Assembly: GCA_933228895.1 (NCBI GenBank)
Contig: OW121853.1
Coordinates: 121,354,133 to 121,418,132, forward strand
Source of the DNA: Platycnemis pennipes
Lineage: Eukaryota > Arthropoda > Insecta > Odonata > Platycnemididae
Direction: 5' to 3'
Length of the DNA: 64,000 nt
A model generated the notes under the pieces. That model did no database searches and was not told where the DNA came from. It worked only from the letters and a program-made list of their open reading frames with translations. Position numbers and translations under genes: made by a program. Shown here one piece after another: positions 32,801-43,330 of the stretch; positions within the stretch are counted from its first letter, which is position 1; each line of letters begins with the position of its first letter.

Positions 32801-33320
32801 TATGGCAGCGTTTGCTCGAAACCGAAATCGCTATTTTGTACAAGAATTCGTCAGATGGAAACGAAAAATTAATGCAGTGAAAAAATCATCATTCAAACCA
32901 GAGCCATTCATTCATAAATCAAAATTTAAAATAAGCAAAAGGTGACGCCCACCGAACGAGCTGCGTTAAGGATTACTACGTCATCTACCTCCCGTCCTTG
33001 ACTGTGTTGAGAAGAACGGGAAGGGAGTGGAGATCTGCCTGAAGAGATCTTGTCGCAACCACTTCCATGGGCAAAGTCAGCCGTGTGTTCCCCATAGTGA
33101 TAAGGCGAAGGAACTTGGTAGCCTCAGTTGCGATTGGACGAAGTGGATGACGTACACAAGTCCTTTGCAGACCTACTTTTCCGAGAGGATTAAAAACGTC
33201 AGCTTTTCGCCGCTTATAACTCGAGAAATAATTGACGAACAGAAGAACGGAAAATAAGTTTTTTTTATTTTACCAACTCTATGAGATTGGGCTATAAAAA
33301 TATGGTAAACGACCCTATTT
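32801..33320 (+). repeat. Unknown about 520-bp repeat, inverted partner of 47147-47700
   Basis: Shared blocks with 47147-47700 (opposite strand) in order: CGAAATCGCTATTTTGTAC, AAAATAAGCAAAAGGTGACG, CCTCCCGTCCTTGACTG, GATAAGGCGAAG, CGCTTATAACTCGAGAAATA and TATGGTAAACGACCC. The conserved order over about 500 bp shows they are copies of one element. No coding, terminal inverted repeats or tail are evident. Confidence 0.82.
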
Positions 33321-33601
33321 ATTGGCCAATCCACTGGAAATAGGATTTTGTGACCCTTAAAAAACACCAATTTTCCACCCAATCACAATACCACAATCTC
33401 ATCGACAATCTTTGACCAATATTGGATTGTAGAACATGTTCTACTAGCTGATGGCCAATCTCCAACCAGAGGTTAGCCTTGCCGTAACCTAGTGACCAAA
33501 ACAGCAAAACGTATCAATTCTCCTTCTTTGGACATTATTTTTGGGCTTAAAATTTCTATAAAAGAAATTTTTAACTTAAAACTTCTTTTATAGACCCTTC
33601 C

Positions 33602-33735
33602 AATGCTTCATCATCACCTGGCAACAATCCTAGGTTTGTCGCATCCCTCCACTCGATTCTCCTGTCGGCCAACCTCTTCATCATGATCATCATCGGTCAA
33701 CAATCTACTATCAATCAATCGGTCAACAATCTTCT
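33602..33735 (-). mobile_element. RTE-type LINE 3' ends, two nested
   Basis: TTCATCATCACCTGGCAACA and ATCCCTCCACTCGATTCTCC are the antisense RTE end. A second CATGATCATCATCGGTCAAC begins at 33680, suggesting another tail fragment inserted or duplicated next to it. Confidence 0.7.
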
Positions 33736-34394
33736 AATGCTTATGATCATAAATAATACTTTTATTTCTACCAATCCCGTATTCAATAAACCAGCTTCCC
33801 ACGACGTTCTGTTTCAATATGATGTGGCGTACTCTTCCGAGCACTCTTATGACCAATATTGGAGGTGCCATGCGGAACACATCACTATTTTCAACCCAAT
33901 GTTGTGCCCGATAATTGTGCCAATTCTACGGGCAATACATATTACCGTGTCTAACGGGCTTTAGATTGAGTTTATCACCAACTTTGGACTGCACTCTCAA
34001 CCAACCAGACCCTGAGATGAGCCCCTCCCGGGGGACGGGAGTCCACTTCTGTTCGATCTCAGTACCAAGAGAATTCTAGTTAATTTCTTTCCTTCCAGTT
34101 ATTATTTTTGAATTCAGCAAAATCTCTCACCTGCTCTGAGATTGGCGTCTGATATTGCGAAAAAAAAGTACTCATAAGAGAAGGTGGGTATTCCTCTTTG
34201 GATAGCTCACGACTCCCCCTGTGCTCGCCCAACCCGCCATATATAACCCTCGATCTGACTGAACAATGTAGGTATATGAAGCGAATTTAGAAAATACACC
34301 GATACATTGGAAATAGATATCTTTTAAACATGACGGTTTTCTGATAAGTTTAAAAAAATATATATACCAGTGTATTGGCCGATGATGCAATATT
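33736..34394. other. No feature recognised
   Basis: The 93-aa ORF at 33683-33964 has no motif. Nothing else was recognised. Confidence 0.45.
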
Positions 34395-34436
34395 CCGCGG
34401 GAGAGAGCGTTGAGTTACTGAGTGGAAGTCCAGGGT
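34395..34436 (+). repeat. Box B-like tRNA fragment
   Basis: GTCCAGGGTTCAAATCCCTG forms a TΨC-arm-like hairpin. An upstream GAGTTACTGAGTGG is only weakly box A-like. Probably a SINE relic. Confidence 0.35.
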
Positions 34437-34439
34437 TCA

Positions 34440-34800
34440 AATCCCTGATAATAATACTAATAATAAATTTATTACTCCAAATTTTATAAATATACAACTT
34501 TAGTATAAGAATGAAGGAGCTTTAGGTAGCTTCAATGGTTAAACACCAGCGTAGAAGCTGCCATCCTTGAATTTAATGCAGTGCTAGTCACCAAAATATC
34601 AATTTTAAACACATTATAAATATTTATCATTAAATATCACACGTGGCAAAAACATATCATGTGAAGAAAATGTAGATAAGAAGAGATAAGTAAGAGCATA
34701 CAATAATTTTTTTTGTTACATGTTCGTTTCAGAAACTGACAAATAGACAAAAATATAACATTTAGACAAAAATATAACTTTTAAGTAAAAAATAAGATTA
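34440..34800 (-). mobile_element. Possible LINE 3' UTR with ATT-rich tail
   Basis: GATAATAATACTAATAATAA followed by ATTTATTACTCC looks like the antisense of a LINE end with an AATAAA/ATT-repeat tail, as at 53985. No coding support. Confidence 0.35.
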
Positions 34801-35519
34801 AGATACCACAACTGAAACAGGGTGAGGATATGCCACCTCTTACGTAATACGTCACTTCTCCAGCCATGGTGCTCAGCAATTAGGGGGTATTAATTAGTTA
34901 GTAAGATACCCTACCATTGGTAGTGGAATTTTCAACTTCTTTTTAAATTCTCGGAAAAATAATCAAGTGAAACCTATCAGCCTCAGTGCGAGCAATAGAC
35001 TTAAACATTTTTTATTTTATCCAGAAACACTATAACACATAAGCAACAGAAGGCACCACCGAGCTATCCGGCTAATAAAAACACTTTGCATGTTTGCATA
35101 CGGTAACATGAAAACGAAATTGAAAAAGGTGCCACCTTTTTTACATTTTTAACTCCCTCTTATAGCGATGAACACGCCTACAGCGGTATCCGGGACGGTG
35201 GAATTGAAAACCATAAGTTACACCTGTTATCTTTATGTGTTACTTCGCTGAACCACGTTTGTGCTTGCGACTTCCAGCATTTCTCGATATACGAACGTTG
35301 TCACCAACGATATCTGCGATCGATACGAGATCTTACGTCTCGTACAAATCTGAATGCATATAACAACAGGCTTGTGTCCAGATATCGAAAAACATAAAAT
35401 CGTCTGATGAATTTTTCTTTTCGAATCAATCCACGGAAATCTATCTCAGTACTTTCGTACCACACAATCCGTTTCTAGAAACCATATTCTTTGAATTGGA
35501 CCCCGCAGATGGATATTTC
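34801..35519. other. No feature recognised
   Basis: AT-rich DNA without repeat matches. Confidence 0.45.
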
Positions 35520-36030
35520 CAGCGTCGTTTTCCCGGAGGAAGGGTAGGGTACGGGGTGGGGGAGCAACGGAGAATGCCGGGATGAGTTTCTGACCAATTC
35601 GGGGAAAGGAGAATGAAGCAGATGACGAGGAGGGAAGGGGGAAGAGGAGAGAGAATGGTAGGTTGGAAGGGGATGAGAATATTGCGGGACGGAGAGGAAG
35701 AACCGGGCGTAAGATTTGGGATTTTTTAGGGAAGGGGGATCCGTGTAGCTGCATATGGGTGTAAAGGTTTTCCGGCAAAGGAGTATTTGGAGAGTGGGGA
35801 GATAAGGGGTGGGGGAGGAGAGAGATAAGGGTCAGGGGGAGGGGGAGGTAAGGGGTGGAGGAGGAAGAAAGGGATCGCTGCGGACGCCCTGCTAAAGTTT
35901 CGGAACAACTGAAAGAAACTCCACAGGGGCGGGATGGAGGCATGAAAATGGGATTTCTATCGGAGGAGAAAGGTAAGAAGAGAGAAAAGGAGGAGAGAGA
36001 AAAGGAGGAGAGAGAAAGGGGAGGAAACCC
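35520..36030. repeat. Purine-rich low-complexity tract
   Basis: About 500 bp of GGGGAGG/AGGAGAGAG-type sequence. It opens a 235-aa Ser/Pro/Leu-rich minus-strand ORF (35446-36153) and a Lys/Glu-rich plus-strand ORF. Both reflect composition, not coding. Confidence 0.8.
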
Positions 36031-36584
36031 TCTGAATGAACGAATGCCGGACCTAAGGATGTTATGTGCACCTTCTGTTCTCACTGCCTCGCCACCGAAT
36101 GAGGAGAAAAAAAATAAAACGACAATAACGGTATTGCCTACATACATATTCAATTATTGACATTTATTGCATCGTCAGAGCCAGACAATAAGGCTAGGAA
36201 AATGGGAGAATATTATTCATGAGAGACAATAAAAGCACTATATGAGAAAACATAATTCCTTCCCGAGGACGCGCTAGAACCTTATGGCCAAATGAAAAGA
36301 AAACAAATCGCGTCTGAGGTCGCATTTTAGGGTAAAGTCAGAAGAAAAATAGAAGAGTAGAGAGTACAATGGGACTGGCGAAATTGGAAACGGAAGTGAA
36401 ATTAAACATTTTAAAGAATGTGGGAAAATTAAGGGTTTGAAAAAGTCCATTGCGATGGGTAAGAGAATTGCTATCACTTTCATTTTCTTTCCGAGTATGA
36501 TTGAAGATATTAGGAAATGCATTTGAGAGCTCAGAATCCAACCAGAAACTTGATAGTTTGTACACATTAACCAGGTGTGGAATC

Positions 36585-36812
36585 ACGGATCTATTTTTCG
36601 TGTTATCGCAATCTTTATCGTTAACTCTTAACCCTAGAATAGCGCAGGGTTAGTAATAACCGTCTATAAAATTTGCTCCACTGATTGTGATAAGCGATTT
36701 GAAGTGCTGTGCGAAAAATGAAGAATGGAGATCACTTTCTCTCTGATATAAGTTAAATCAAAAATTAACAATAACGCTAGCGCACGCCTTATGAAGATCC
36801 ATGATCGAGGCC
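36585..36812 (-). repeat. Unknown dispersed repeat, partner of 10755-10985
   Basis: The reverse complement aligns with 10755-10985 over its full length (for example GTGATCTCCATTCTTCATTT and CAGTGGAGCAAATTTTATAG). Confidence 0.75.
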
Positions 36813-38029
36813 TAGATAACAAAATGTCATTGAATGCTTTCCCTATGTATATACCTACGTATGAAAAGAATAACGGGGTGGTGATAGTGGAAGCCGTTTA
36901 TTCACAGTGCCGACTTTAGTGATTCTCATTGATGGGGAAAGTAAAGGGATGAGACTGCTTTAGAATGCATATCAACGAAATGGTTTCCCTGAGTAACTTG
37001 GGTATCCTGCCACCCGGTATCGAACAGGCTATTGGGTGACAGGCTACACTATTATACAGTTGGTTAATGGCATAGGATACCGTGGCGTTTATAATGTATA
37101 CCCACTAGGATAGCTTGTCTTTCCGCACTACTCAATTTTTCCTTAGAAGCAAGATTTTGAGTAACCGAATAAATTACACTAACCTTCTCCCAAGAAGTTG
37201 AACAACATTTAAGAAGTACCAATGATTTATTTTGATAGCAGTTAATACTCTTCAGATCAAAGAATAAATTTTAAATCATCAGCTTACAATGACGCAAAAC
37301 TTACCATTTTTTCAAAATATTCACACAAATTACAGCTTTTACGCGTGGAAAATCAACGAGACCATTCACAGAGAGGTATAAAAATGTTCAAGAAGGCTTC
37401 CAAATTGATTCCAAATATATCGAGGAAAACACCGGAGAAGTTACACTCATGTGTACATAACCCGTTCGCAATGTGGAGAAGGAAGAATGCACTACTCAGA
37501 CGCTGCAAATAATGCTCAACGCGAGAAGCTGCAACTGGTGGACATGAAAAAGATGACAATTCGTCATCTCATGCATTTGCGAGGAACCTCATCTGAATAT
37601 AGGCCACAGGGCAGTTAGGAAATAATCATTACACCTCCACTTTTAGGAATTAAAGCAAGCGAAAAAAGACGTATCCATGTGAAATCATTTTTTACATGAT
37701 GGTTGTACTCTGATTTCCTAACCAAGGACGATCGCTTCCAAAAGATGCAAGGCATACAAGCAATGAAATTGGAAAGTTGAATGGAGTAGCTGTCGTTGAA
37801 TGCAAATATATGATTACCCCCGCTGAAAAAACTGACTAACTCAAAAAAAGGTCCCCGTTTGACCCATTAACATGAGACAACGCCATATCGGCTGACATCT
37901 TTCACAGTCCCAGCGAGCGGAAAACACTCGAATCAGTCGCAAATCAGACAGTGCTGATATGAGAGTGAGATCTAAATAGATTAATAATAAAAGATATTTA
38001 GAAAATACCCGACATGGGAGTTGATAAGA
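36813..38029. other. No feature recognised
   Basis: AT-rich DNA with ORFs below 75 aa and no repeat match. Confidence 0.45.
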
Positions 38030-38480
38030 AAGAGCTACAAAAGCGAAAGTTAGTAGTATAAAGGTGATAAAGGCAGAGAGGAGAATAATATAGCTTTTGA
38101 ATAAAATAGTAATAAGTGAGCCAGAAATCGACGACCAAAACCAGTCAAAATCGTAGGAATTTTACACACCGCCATGTTCTCCTCAACACCGACGAAAGAA
38201 TCAAGGGGGAAAAAACATACACACAGTTTATTACCAACGACCAAGGTTCGACAATTCACTGTCATTATCAAGGTGGCTCACACCAGCAAAGTAAACTGTT
38301 ATATATATAGTATGCCTCTAGTGAGGGAGGGTAAGGAAGATAGAGGTAAAGTGATGAGGTGGTGAGATTGGACCAAGTGGGTCGGATAGGGCGGCGGAGG
38401 ACGAAGCGTAAAAAGGAACCACCCTCTAACGTGGATTGAGGGAGGCAAGGAAAGTGTCGGTGGGGGTGGGCATTGTAACT
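38030..38480 (-). mobile_element. Penelope-like element terminal region
   Basis: On the minus strand: a pyrimidine-rich stretch (38480-38330), TATATATA (about 38303), then a hammerhead-like motif (38233-38276), then AATAAACTGTGTGTATG and a further region. The architecture matches 41087-41400 and 43190-43330. Confidence 0.5.
38233..38276 (-). ncRNA. Hammerhead-like motif
   Basis: Minus strand: CCACC, core TTGATAA, stem II GACA / TGTC around GTGAAT, then GAACCTTGGTC and GTTGG. GAAA has lost one A. ACCTTGGT is nearly palindromic, as in the short stem III of retroelement hammerheads. Probably inactive. Confidence 0.42.
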
Positions 38481-38587
38481 CATATGAGTTTCTCTGAGGA
38501 AGGGAAATGGACAACAAAGGTGGATTCAAATCGTCGAAATAGTCATTTAACAAAGTTTTTCTCCTTATAACTGACAATTTGACCAAC

Positions 38588-38868
38588 TGTCTGGCAACAT
38601 TTACAGAAAATTTAACTCCTCTCCCTCTTTCACAATGCATTAGCACAGGTTTAAAATCACTGCTGTGTCTACTTTCTAAAAATGAAAGAAATGAAATGTT
38701 GATATAAAGAGTTTAAAAAGGAGGAACTGAGTAAGATAAAAGCAATGACGGAAGAGGGGAACGGAAAATAATTTTTGAATAAAAACGTAACAAATGAATT
38801 AGAACATTGACGAACGAATCTAGTGTTAATCATAAGAATTTTTTAAATCACTACTGGCCAGTGTGGAC
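38588..38868 (+). repeat. Dispersed repeat copy 1 (pair with 41410-41685)
   Basis: About 280 bp nearly identical to 41410-41685, for example ACTTTCTAAAAATGAAAGAA, GGAGGAACTGAGTAAGATAA, AAGCAATGAC and GACGAACGAATCTAGTGT. It lies beside Penelope-like termini in both places, so it is probably an internal part of that element. Confidence 0.8.
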
Positions 38869-39542
38869 TAGAAAGATCTCCACATTAACATCATTACTTT
38901 ATTGGCCCCGGCCACAATATCGGAGGAACTAACTGTGGAGCGGCTTCACCGTACAATCCATTGCCGGATGAATTAGTGTCATTTTTCCTCACGCGCGGCA
39001 TGGGATCGAATAACTCTCTCCTATTGATTTAGAAGGGTAATATTTTTTTGTTTGATTGTAACATCCTTCATCTTTCATTCATTAGTGACCATAACTGTTA
39101 AAAAAGGGTAATCATTTACTATTGCCTGTCCCATCTATCGTCCATCAGCACGTAGGTTTATGTACAGAGTAAATATGTTTGTGCGTTCCTTGTCATCATA
39201 TCTCTAGGGTATTCGCCATCATCCATATCATTTGTGTTTCAAACACCTCACTAATTATTTATGTTCATCAGTGAATCTGATTGCCAATGCGTGTAAATCT
39301 TTTGTTAAGTGTCAAACGTGAGATTAATAAATTGGTGTCAAACGAGTCATGGTTTGTGGTTCGTCTCGGTCCCTGGGCGGTTGCGCTCCCCCCATCCCAC
39401 CGTTCCCTTGCGAGTATTTGCGGAGCGCGCTTCGCACGGAACGCCTCAGGGGATCCATCAAAAAAATTCTTTTCATATTGCAGATTATGCCCCAATGGTG
39501 GGATGTAACGTGTATCACCATGCGTGCGGACGACCTTCCTAA
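38869..39542. other. No gene recognised; GC-rich patch
   Basis: 39340-39450 is GC-rich and CpG-rich, with overlapping ORFs on both strands (up to 108 aa, 39268-39594 minus) that I do not recognise. Confidence 0.4.
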
Positions 39543-40059
39543 GGCCGGGATTACGATGAACGTATTCTGACGTGACGGAATCGGACGGTGGCATTGATGA
39601 AGTTAGGAGAATGGAAACGCAATGAAGCTAATCACGACGGACGGACGTTGACGTGCCCCCGATGTACGTTGAGGAAAGCTTGTCAAGGTCTAGCTTTCCC
39701 GTCGCGTTGGTTTCCGTCAGCCAATCACGAGTGACTTGAAAATCAATTGGGGGTAAATGTTCAGATGAGGGTGACACTATTCAAAACTTTTTTCGAACAA
39801 TGAAAATCGTTATTTTTCGATGACATTTTCAAAGCACAACGTGCTGTGTTCACATTTCACTCGTGCTAGAAAATCTTCGGAAAAAAGAGAAAACTTGCTG
39901 TTTTACAGTAATTCGAACCCAAGAGGTGAGTGTTCGCCACGCCGCCATATTGGACCGCCGTCGGTCGTGATATACCACCAACAATTGAGCCACTATGTTA
40001 GCGTTCACCGCCACCGTCCGTTTACGTCACGTCAGAAAAAGTTCATCGTAATCCCGGAC
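39543..40059. mobile_element. MITE with about 50-bp terminal inverted repeats
   Basis: The left end GGCCGGGATTACGATGAACG continues with TATTCTGACGTGACGG, and CGGACGGTGGC follows. The right end, on the minus strand, is GTCCGGGATTACGATGAACT, then TTTTCTGACGTGACGT and CGGACGGTGGC. The left side is preceded by TAA. The superfamily is not certain (PIF/Harbinger-like by flank). There is no transposase in the 517 bp. Confidence 0.82.
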
Positions 40060-40099
40060 TTGAGTACGGGCTGGAGGGGCGTGATCCGTCACAATACTA

Positions 40100-40214
40100 A
40101 CATTATATTTGCATGAGATCCTATAGTAGCATGCCCATAGTGCATGCTTGGTGATCTTCACCCTCTGCCACACACCCTAGTGGTGGCTTGTAGAGTATCG
40201 TGTGGATGTTGATG
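40100..40214 (+). mobile_element. LINE family B 3' tail
   Basis: TTGCATGAGATCCTATAGTA, then GTGCATGCTTGGTGATCTTC, and GTGGTGGCTTGTAGAGTATC followed by GTGGATGTTGATG, follow the family B end. Confidence 0.78.
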
Positions 40215-40318
40215 AACACTGAATGAAGGAATGAACCACAGCAGAGTAAAGCAAGCACAAACACACCGACAAGGCCGGTCCAGCAGACTTCGTCCCGAGG
40301 ACCGCGAGATCACCCTAT
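40215..40318 (+). repeat. Dispersed repeat, pair with 41687-41792
   Basis: CACAAACACACCGACAAGGC and GGTCC, then CCCGAGGACCGCGAGATCAC and CCTATAGG, recur at 41687-41792 in the same orientation. In the first place it is followed by a LINE, in the second by GC-rich DNA. Confidence 0.75.
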
Positions 40319-41086
40319 AGGTTAACACGTGATCTTTCCTGGGGTACACACATACGTGAAATAATTGGCCAAGCGAATCGTAAACTGGGATTCGTCAAAA
40401 GAGTACTGAGTAAATGTTACCATAATGTACGAGAAATCAGCTACTTTTCCCTTGTAAGACCTCATTTGGAATATGCTGCCAGTGTATGGGATCCCTACGG
40501 AATCGGTCTAAATAATGAACTTGAACGTGTACAGCGAAGATCGGCAAGATTTGTAAATGGACGGCACGATAACCTAATTAGCGTAACAAGTCTATTAAAT
40601 CAATTAAATTGTAAATCATTGTCAGACCGCAGGTTGAAAATAAGTCTTAATCTCTTAAACAAATTCCGAAATAATATTTTCAGTAAAGATGTTAAAAATA
40701 TTTTGCGAACCCCAACTTACTATGGTAGACTGGACCATAATCACAAAATTAGAGAAATTGTATGCCGAACTGACAGATTCAAAATGTTCTTTTTTCCTCG
40801 TATAAGTAGGGATATGAATAACGGTAAATATATCCAGTACGAGTGCAGCAATGGATAACATTGGTAGCTGCATGTTGGTATTAGGACTTGAAGCTAACCC
40901 TAATAATAGCATGTTTTTGCATGTTTGCTTTTCTATTTTTATCTTTTTTAAATGGTGAAGTTTAGAACAGTATATAAATACTAATCCTTTTTTATTCATG
41001 AAATGTAGTGCGTGTTTGGTGGGAATTCACTCCCTGCCACACACCTTTATGGTGGCTTGCAGGGTATTATGTAGATGTAGATAGAT
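40319..41086 (+). mobile_element. LINE family A, 5' truncated, ORF end and complete 3' UTR
   Basis: The ORF fragment (40466-40858 from its first Met, open further upstream) gives SYFSLVRPHLEYAASVWDPY ahead of and into it, then IGLNNELERVQRRSARFVNG, NLISVTSLLNQLNCKSLSDR, ILRTPTYYGRLDHNHKIREI and ISRDMNNGKYIQYE. HLEYAASVWDP is the C-terminal motif of CR1/Jockey-type LINEs after the RT palm. The 3' UTR ends GTGGCTTGCAGGGTATTATG then TAGATGTAGATAGATG. No endonuclease or RT active site remains. Confidence 0.9.
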
Positions 41087-41400
41087 GAACCACCAGCTAT
41101 TCAAATGTCACTCCCCACTCCTAGCCATTCCTTTCCCTAAATCACTCATTGACTCATCACCAGTGCCCCCCCCCCTCCCACCTCCTCCTCCCCACCTAAC
41201 ACCTCCCTCCCCTCGCCAAACAATTCCCTCCCCCGCCCCCTCCTTGTTGGGCATATATACCGCTTTCTGGACTCATTATTTTTGTATCTGATGATGGCTT
41301 AACCGCTGAAACGCGTTGTACCACTAATAAAAATCTGTGGAATAAGTTCTTTATCTTTTGTCTTATCATGATATCATTCCACTACGTCTCTAGGACACAG
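41087..41400 (+). mobile_element. Penelope-like element terminal region
   Basis: A pyrimidine-rich tract (41140-41240), TATATA (about 41255), a hammerhead-like motif (41284-41321), then AATAAAAATCTGTGGAATAA. The repeat at 41410-41685 follows directly. Confidence 0.52.
41284..41321 (+). ncRNA. Hammerhead-ribozyme-like motif
   Basis: Stem I strand GTAT, exact core CTGATGA, a weak stem II within TGGCTTAACCGCT, GAAA, a palindromic ACGCGT, a cleavage-type GTT, and stem I strand GTAC. The core is canonical and stem II is the weak point. Confidence 0.55.
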
Positions 41401-41409
41401 TTACGTTGT

Positions 41410-41685
41410 CTGACAACAATTACAGAAAATTTACCTTCTCTCCCTTTTTCAAAATGCATTAACAAAGGTTTAAATTGACTATTGTGTCCACTTTCTAAAA
41501 ATGAAAGAAATGAAAAGTTGATATAAAGATCTACAAAGGAGGAACTGAGTAAGATAAAAGCAATGACTGAAGAGGGGAACGGAAAATAATTTTTGAACCA
41601 AAACGTAACAAATTAACTAGAATATTGACGAACGAATCTAGTGTAAATCATAAGAAGTTTGTTAATCACTAATGGCCTTTTGAAC
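41410..41685 (+). repeat. Dispersed repeat copy 2 (pair with 38588-38868)
   Basis: Near-identical to 38588-38868. See there for the shared blocks. Confidence 0.8.
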
Positions 41686-41686
41686 A

Positions 41687-41792
41687 CTGATTGAAGGAAT
41701 GGACCGAATCAGATTAATGCACGCACAAACACACCGACAAGGCTGGTCCAGAGTACTTAGTCCCGAGGACCGCGAGATCACCCTATAGGTGG
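41687..41792 (+). repeat. Dispersed repeat, pair with 40215-40318
   Basis: GCACAAACACACCGACAAGG, then CCCGAGGACCGCGAGATCAC and CCTATAGG. It directly follows the repeat at 41410-41685, so the two blocks are probably parts of one element. Confidence 0.72.
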
Positions 41793-43020
41793 TGGCAGCC
41801 ACTACGTTTGCGACGCCGGCGCTGATGGCTTGAAAGTGAGTGGCGAGGGGGTGAGGTGGAAAGGGGTGGGGAAGAGCGGGAACACCTCCACGAGGAGGAA
41901 GACGACGACTCGAGACAAAGAAACGCCTTCAAGGGCCCCCTCGAGACGAGAGCAGAGCGGGAACAAAAGGGGAAGGAAAGTCTCTTGGAGAGAAGGCAAA
42001 CTTGGACGCGAGGATGAGAGCTTCCTGAGGAATTAGCGAAGGGAGGTTGTCTCGCATTACGCTTTACACAGGGCCCTGATGATGAATAAGCACTTGCCGC
42101 TTGACTTTCAAATTCAAGTGGATGCCAGGAAGGCGCCTTTGAATCGAAAATATCATCGAATGTAAAGGAGGCACTCGAAGAACTGATTAGATACTCAAGC
42201 AACAGGAAGAAAATTTAACAACAGTTACGTGAGCAGCTATGAAAAAATGCCTATATAATAACGGAAACACAAATTCCAATATTAGAGCGCACGATAATTG
42301 CCATTTCAGTTGAAACGGTATGAAATAAGTTATATTGCCAATGATCAGTTGAAATGGTATGAAATAAGTTATATTTCTTTATTTGATCTTTCACCACGTT
42401 AATTATGACAAGATATCGGAGTAGATTAAACCATCTACAGTAGGAAGTGTAGCCAACTACATTCATTCCTTCAGTTGGACTGATTTTGTGCAGCATCCAC
42501 GAGACAGCAAAGATTAAGAGATAGGAAACAGAAATCTGACCTTCTCATACTTCATTTCCCTCATCTACGTGATTTTTAGTGGATCATTTGAAGGATTTAT
42601 TGGCAGGGATCACTTTTCTTATTTCCCAATCAATTCCTTAGGAGCAAGGTTTAGAGAAACACTTTACACAAGCCTTCTCCCAAGCAGTTGAGCACCATTT
42701 GAAAAGAAAAATTATAATTTTCCTATCCATTATAATCAAGCTTGTAAAATGATTCTTTCCATGCCTGTATCAAAGCCATTTCTAGTTCAAGAAATAAAGA
42801 ATTATTAAGCAAGGCCTTACTAATTGCACGATGATGAAAATATTAGATTGACGCTATTACATAACCGAAAATAAAGCGAAGCGCCAATGTGTAAATTGTT
42901 TTTATGATCGTTTCAATTCCAAATATGTGGCGACAAATATAATGTGATATATCGTAGCAAATAGCATAAATACATGTCACTCCATAAACTTTGTGAATAA
43001 GAAGTGAAGTAACTTGTAAA
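41793..43020. other. No gene recognised; GC-rich then AT-rich
   Basis: 41793-42060 is GC-rich with opposing Ser- and Lys/Arg-rich ORFs (139 aa minus) lacking domains. At 42307-42375 a 30-bp block (CAGTTGAAACGGTATGAAAT...) occurs twice with 39-bp spacing. The rest is AT-rich. Confidence 0.45.
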
Positions 43021-43024
43021 AGAA

Positions 43025-43155
43025 CTTATAATGCTAAAGAACTTATATGTTATAAGTTATAACTTATTATATATAAGTTATAACTTATTATATATAAGTT
43101 ATAACTTATTATATATAAGTTATAACTTATACGTTATAACTTATAACGTATAATC
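43025..43155. repeat. Palindromic AT-rich minisatellite
   Basis: The 21-bp unit TTATAACTTATTATATATAAG is repeated about three to four times with flanking degenerate halves. The TATAAGTTATAACTTATA core is itself palindromic. Confidence 0.88.
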
Positions 43156-43189
43156 ATTGAAAATAGAATAATCACTTGGTAAGGTTCCA

Positions 43190-43330
43190 CAAATTTATTT
43201 TACCACCGACCTAGGTTTCGATTGGTTAACTATCATTATCAAGGTAAGCGCGGAGAGTCCGCGAGAACATTATATACCCGCAAGATGTTCACGTGATCCA
43301 TGGGTTGGGACAACAATGGGAAATGGGGGA
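43190..43330 (-). mobile_element. Penelope-like element terminus
   Basis: On the minus strand: CCCCATTTCCCATTGTTGTC, then GGGTATATAATG, a hammerhead-like motif (43201-43245), then AATAAATTTGTGGAACC. ATCGAAACCTAGGTCGGTGG is a sequence that I associate with Penelope-like terminal repeats. Confidence 0.6.
43201..43245 (-). ncRNA. Hammerhead-like motif
   Basis: Minus strand: ACC (stem I), core-like TTGATAA, stem II GAT / ATC around a GTTAAC centre, GAAA, palindromic ACCTAGGT, C, then GGT (stem I). The core has one change from CUGANGA at its first base and one later. Confidence 0.48.

Noticed and set aside
35446..36153. 235-aa minus-strand ORF, the longest in the window
   Set aside because: It lies over a purine-rich tract, is Ser/Pro/Leu-rich without domain, and a Lys/Glu ORF runs on the other strand. 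Low-complexity composition removes stops.
36270..36590. Minus-strand ORFs (97 and 82 aa) as a LINE C-terminus
   Set aside because: The amino-acid pattern superficially resembles retroelement C-termini, but no motif such as HLEYAASVW or MGPK.YN.LP is present.
43025..43155. CRISPR-like array
   Set aside because: The repeats are contiguous without unique spacers and the genome is eukaryotic; it is a minisatellite.
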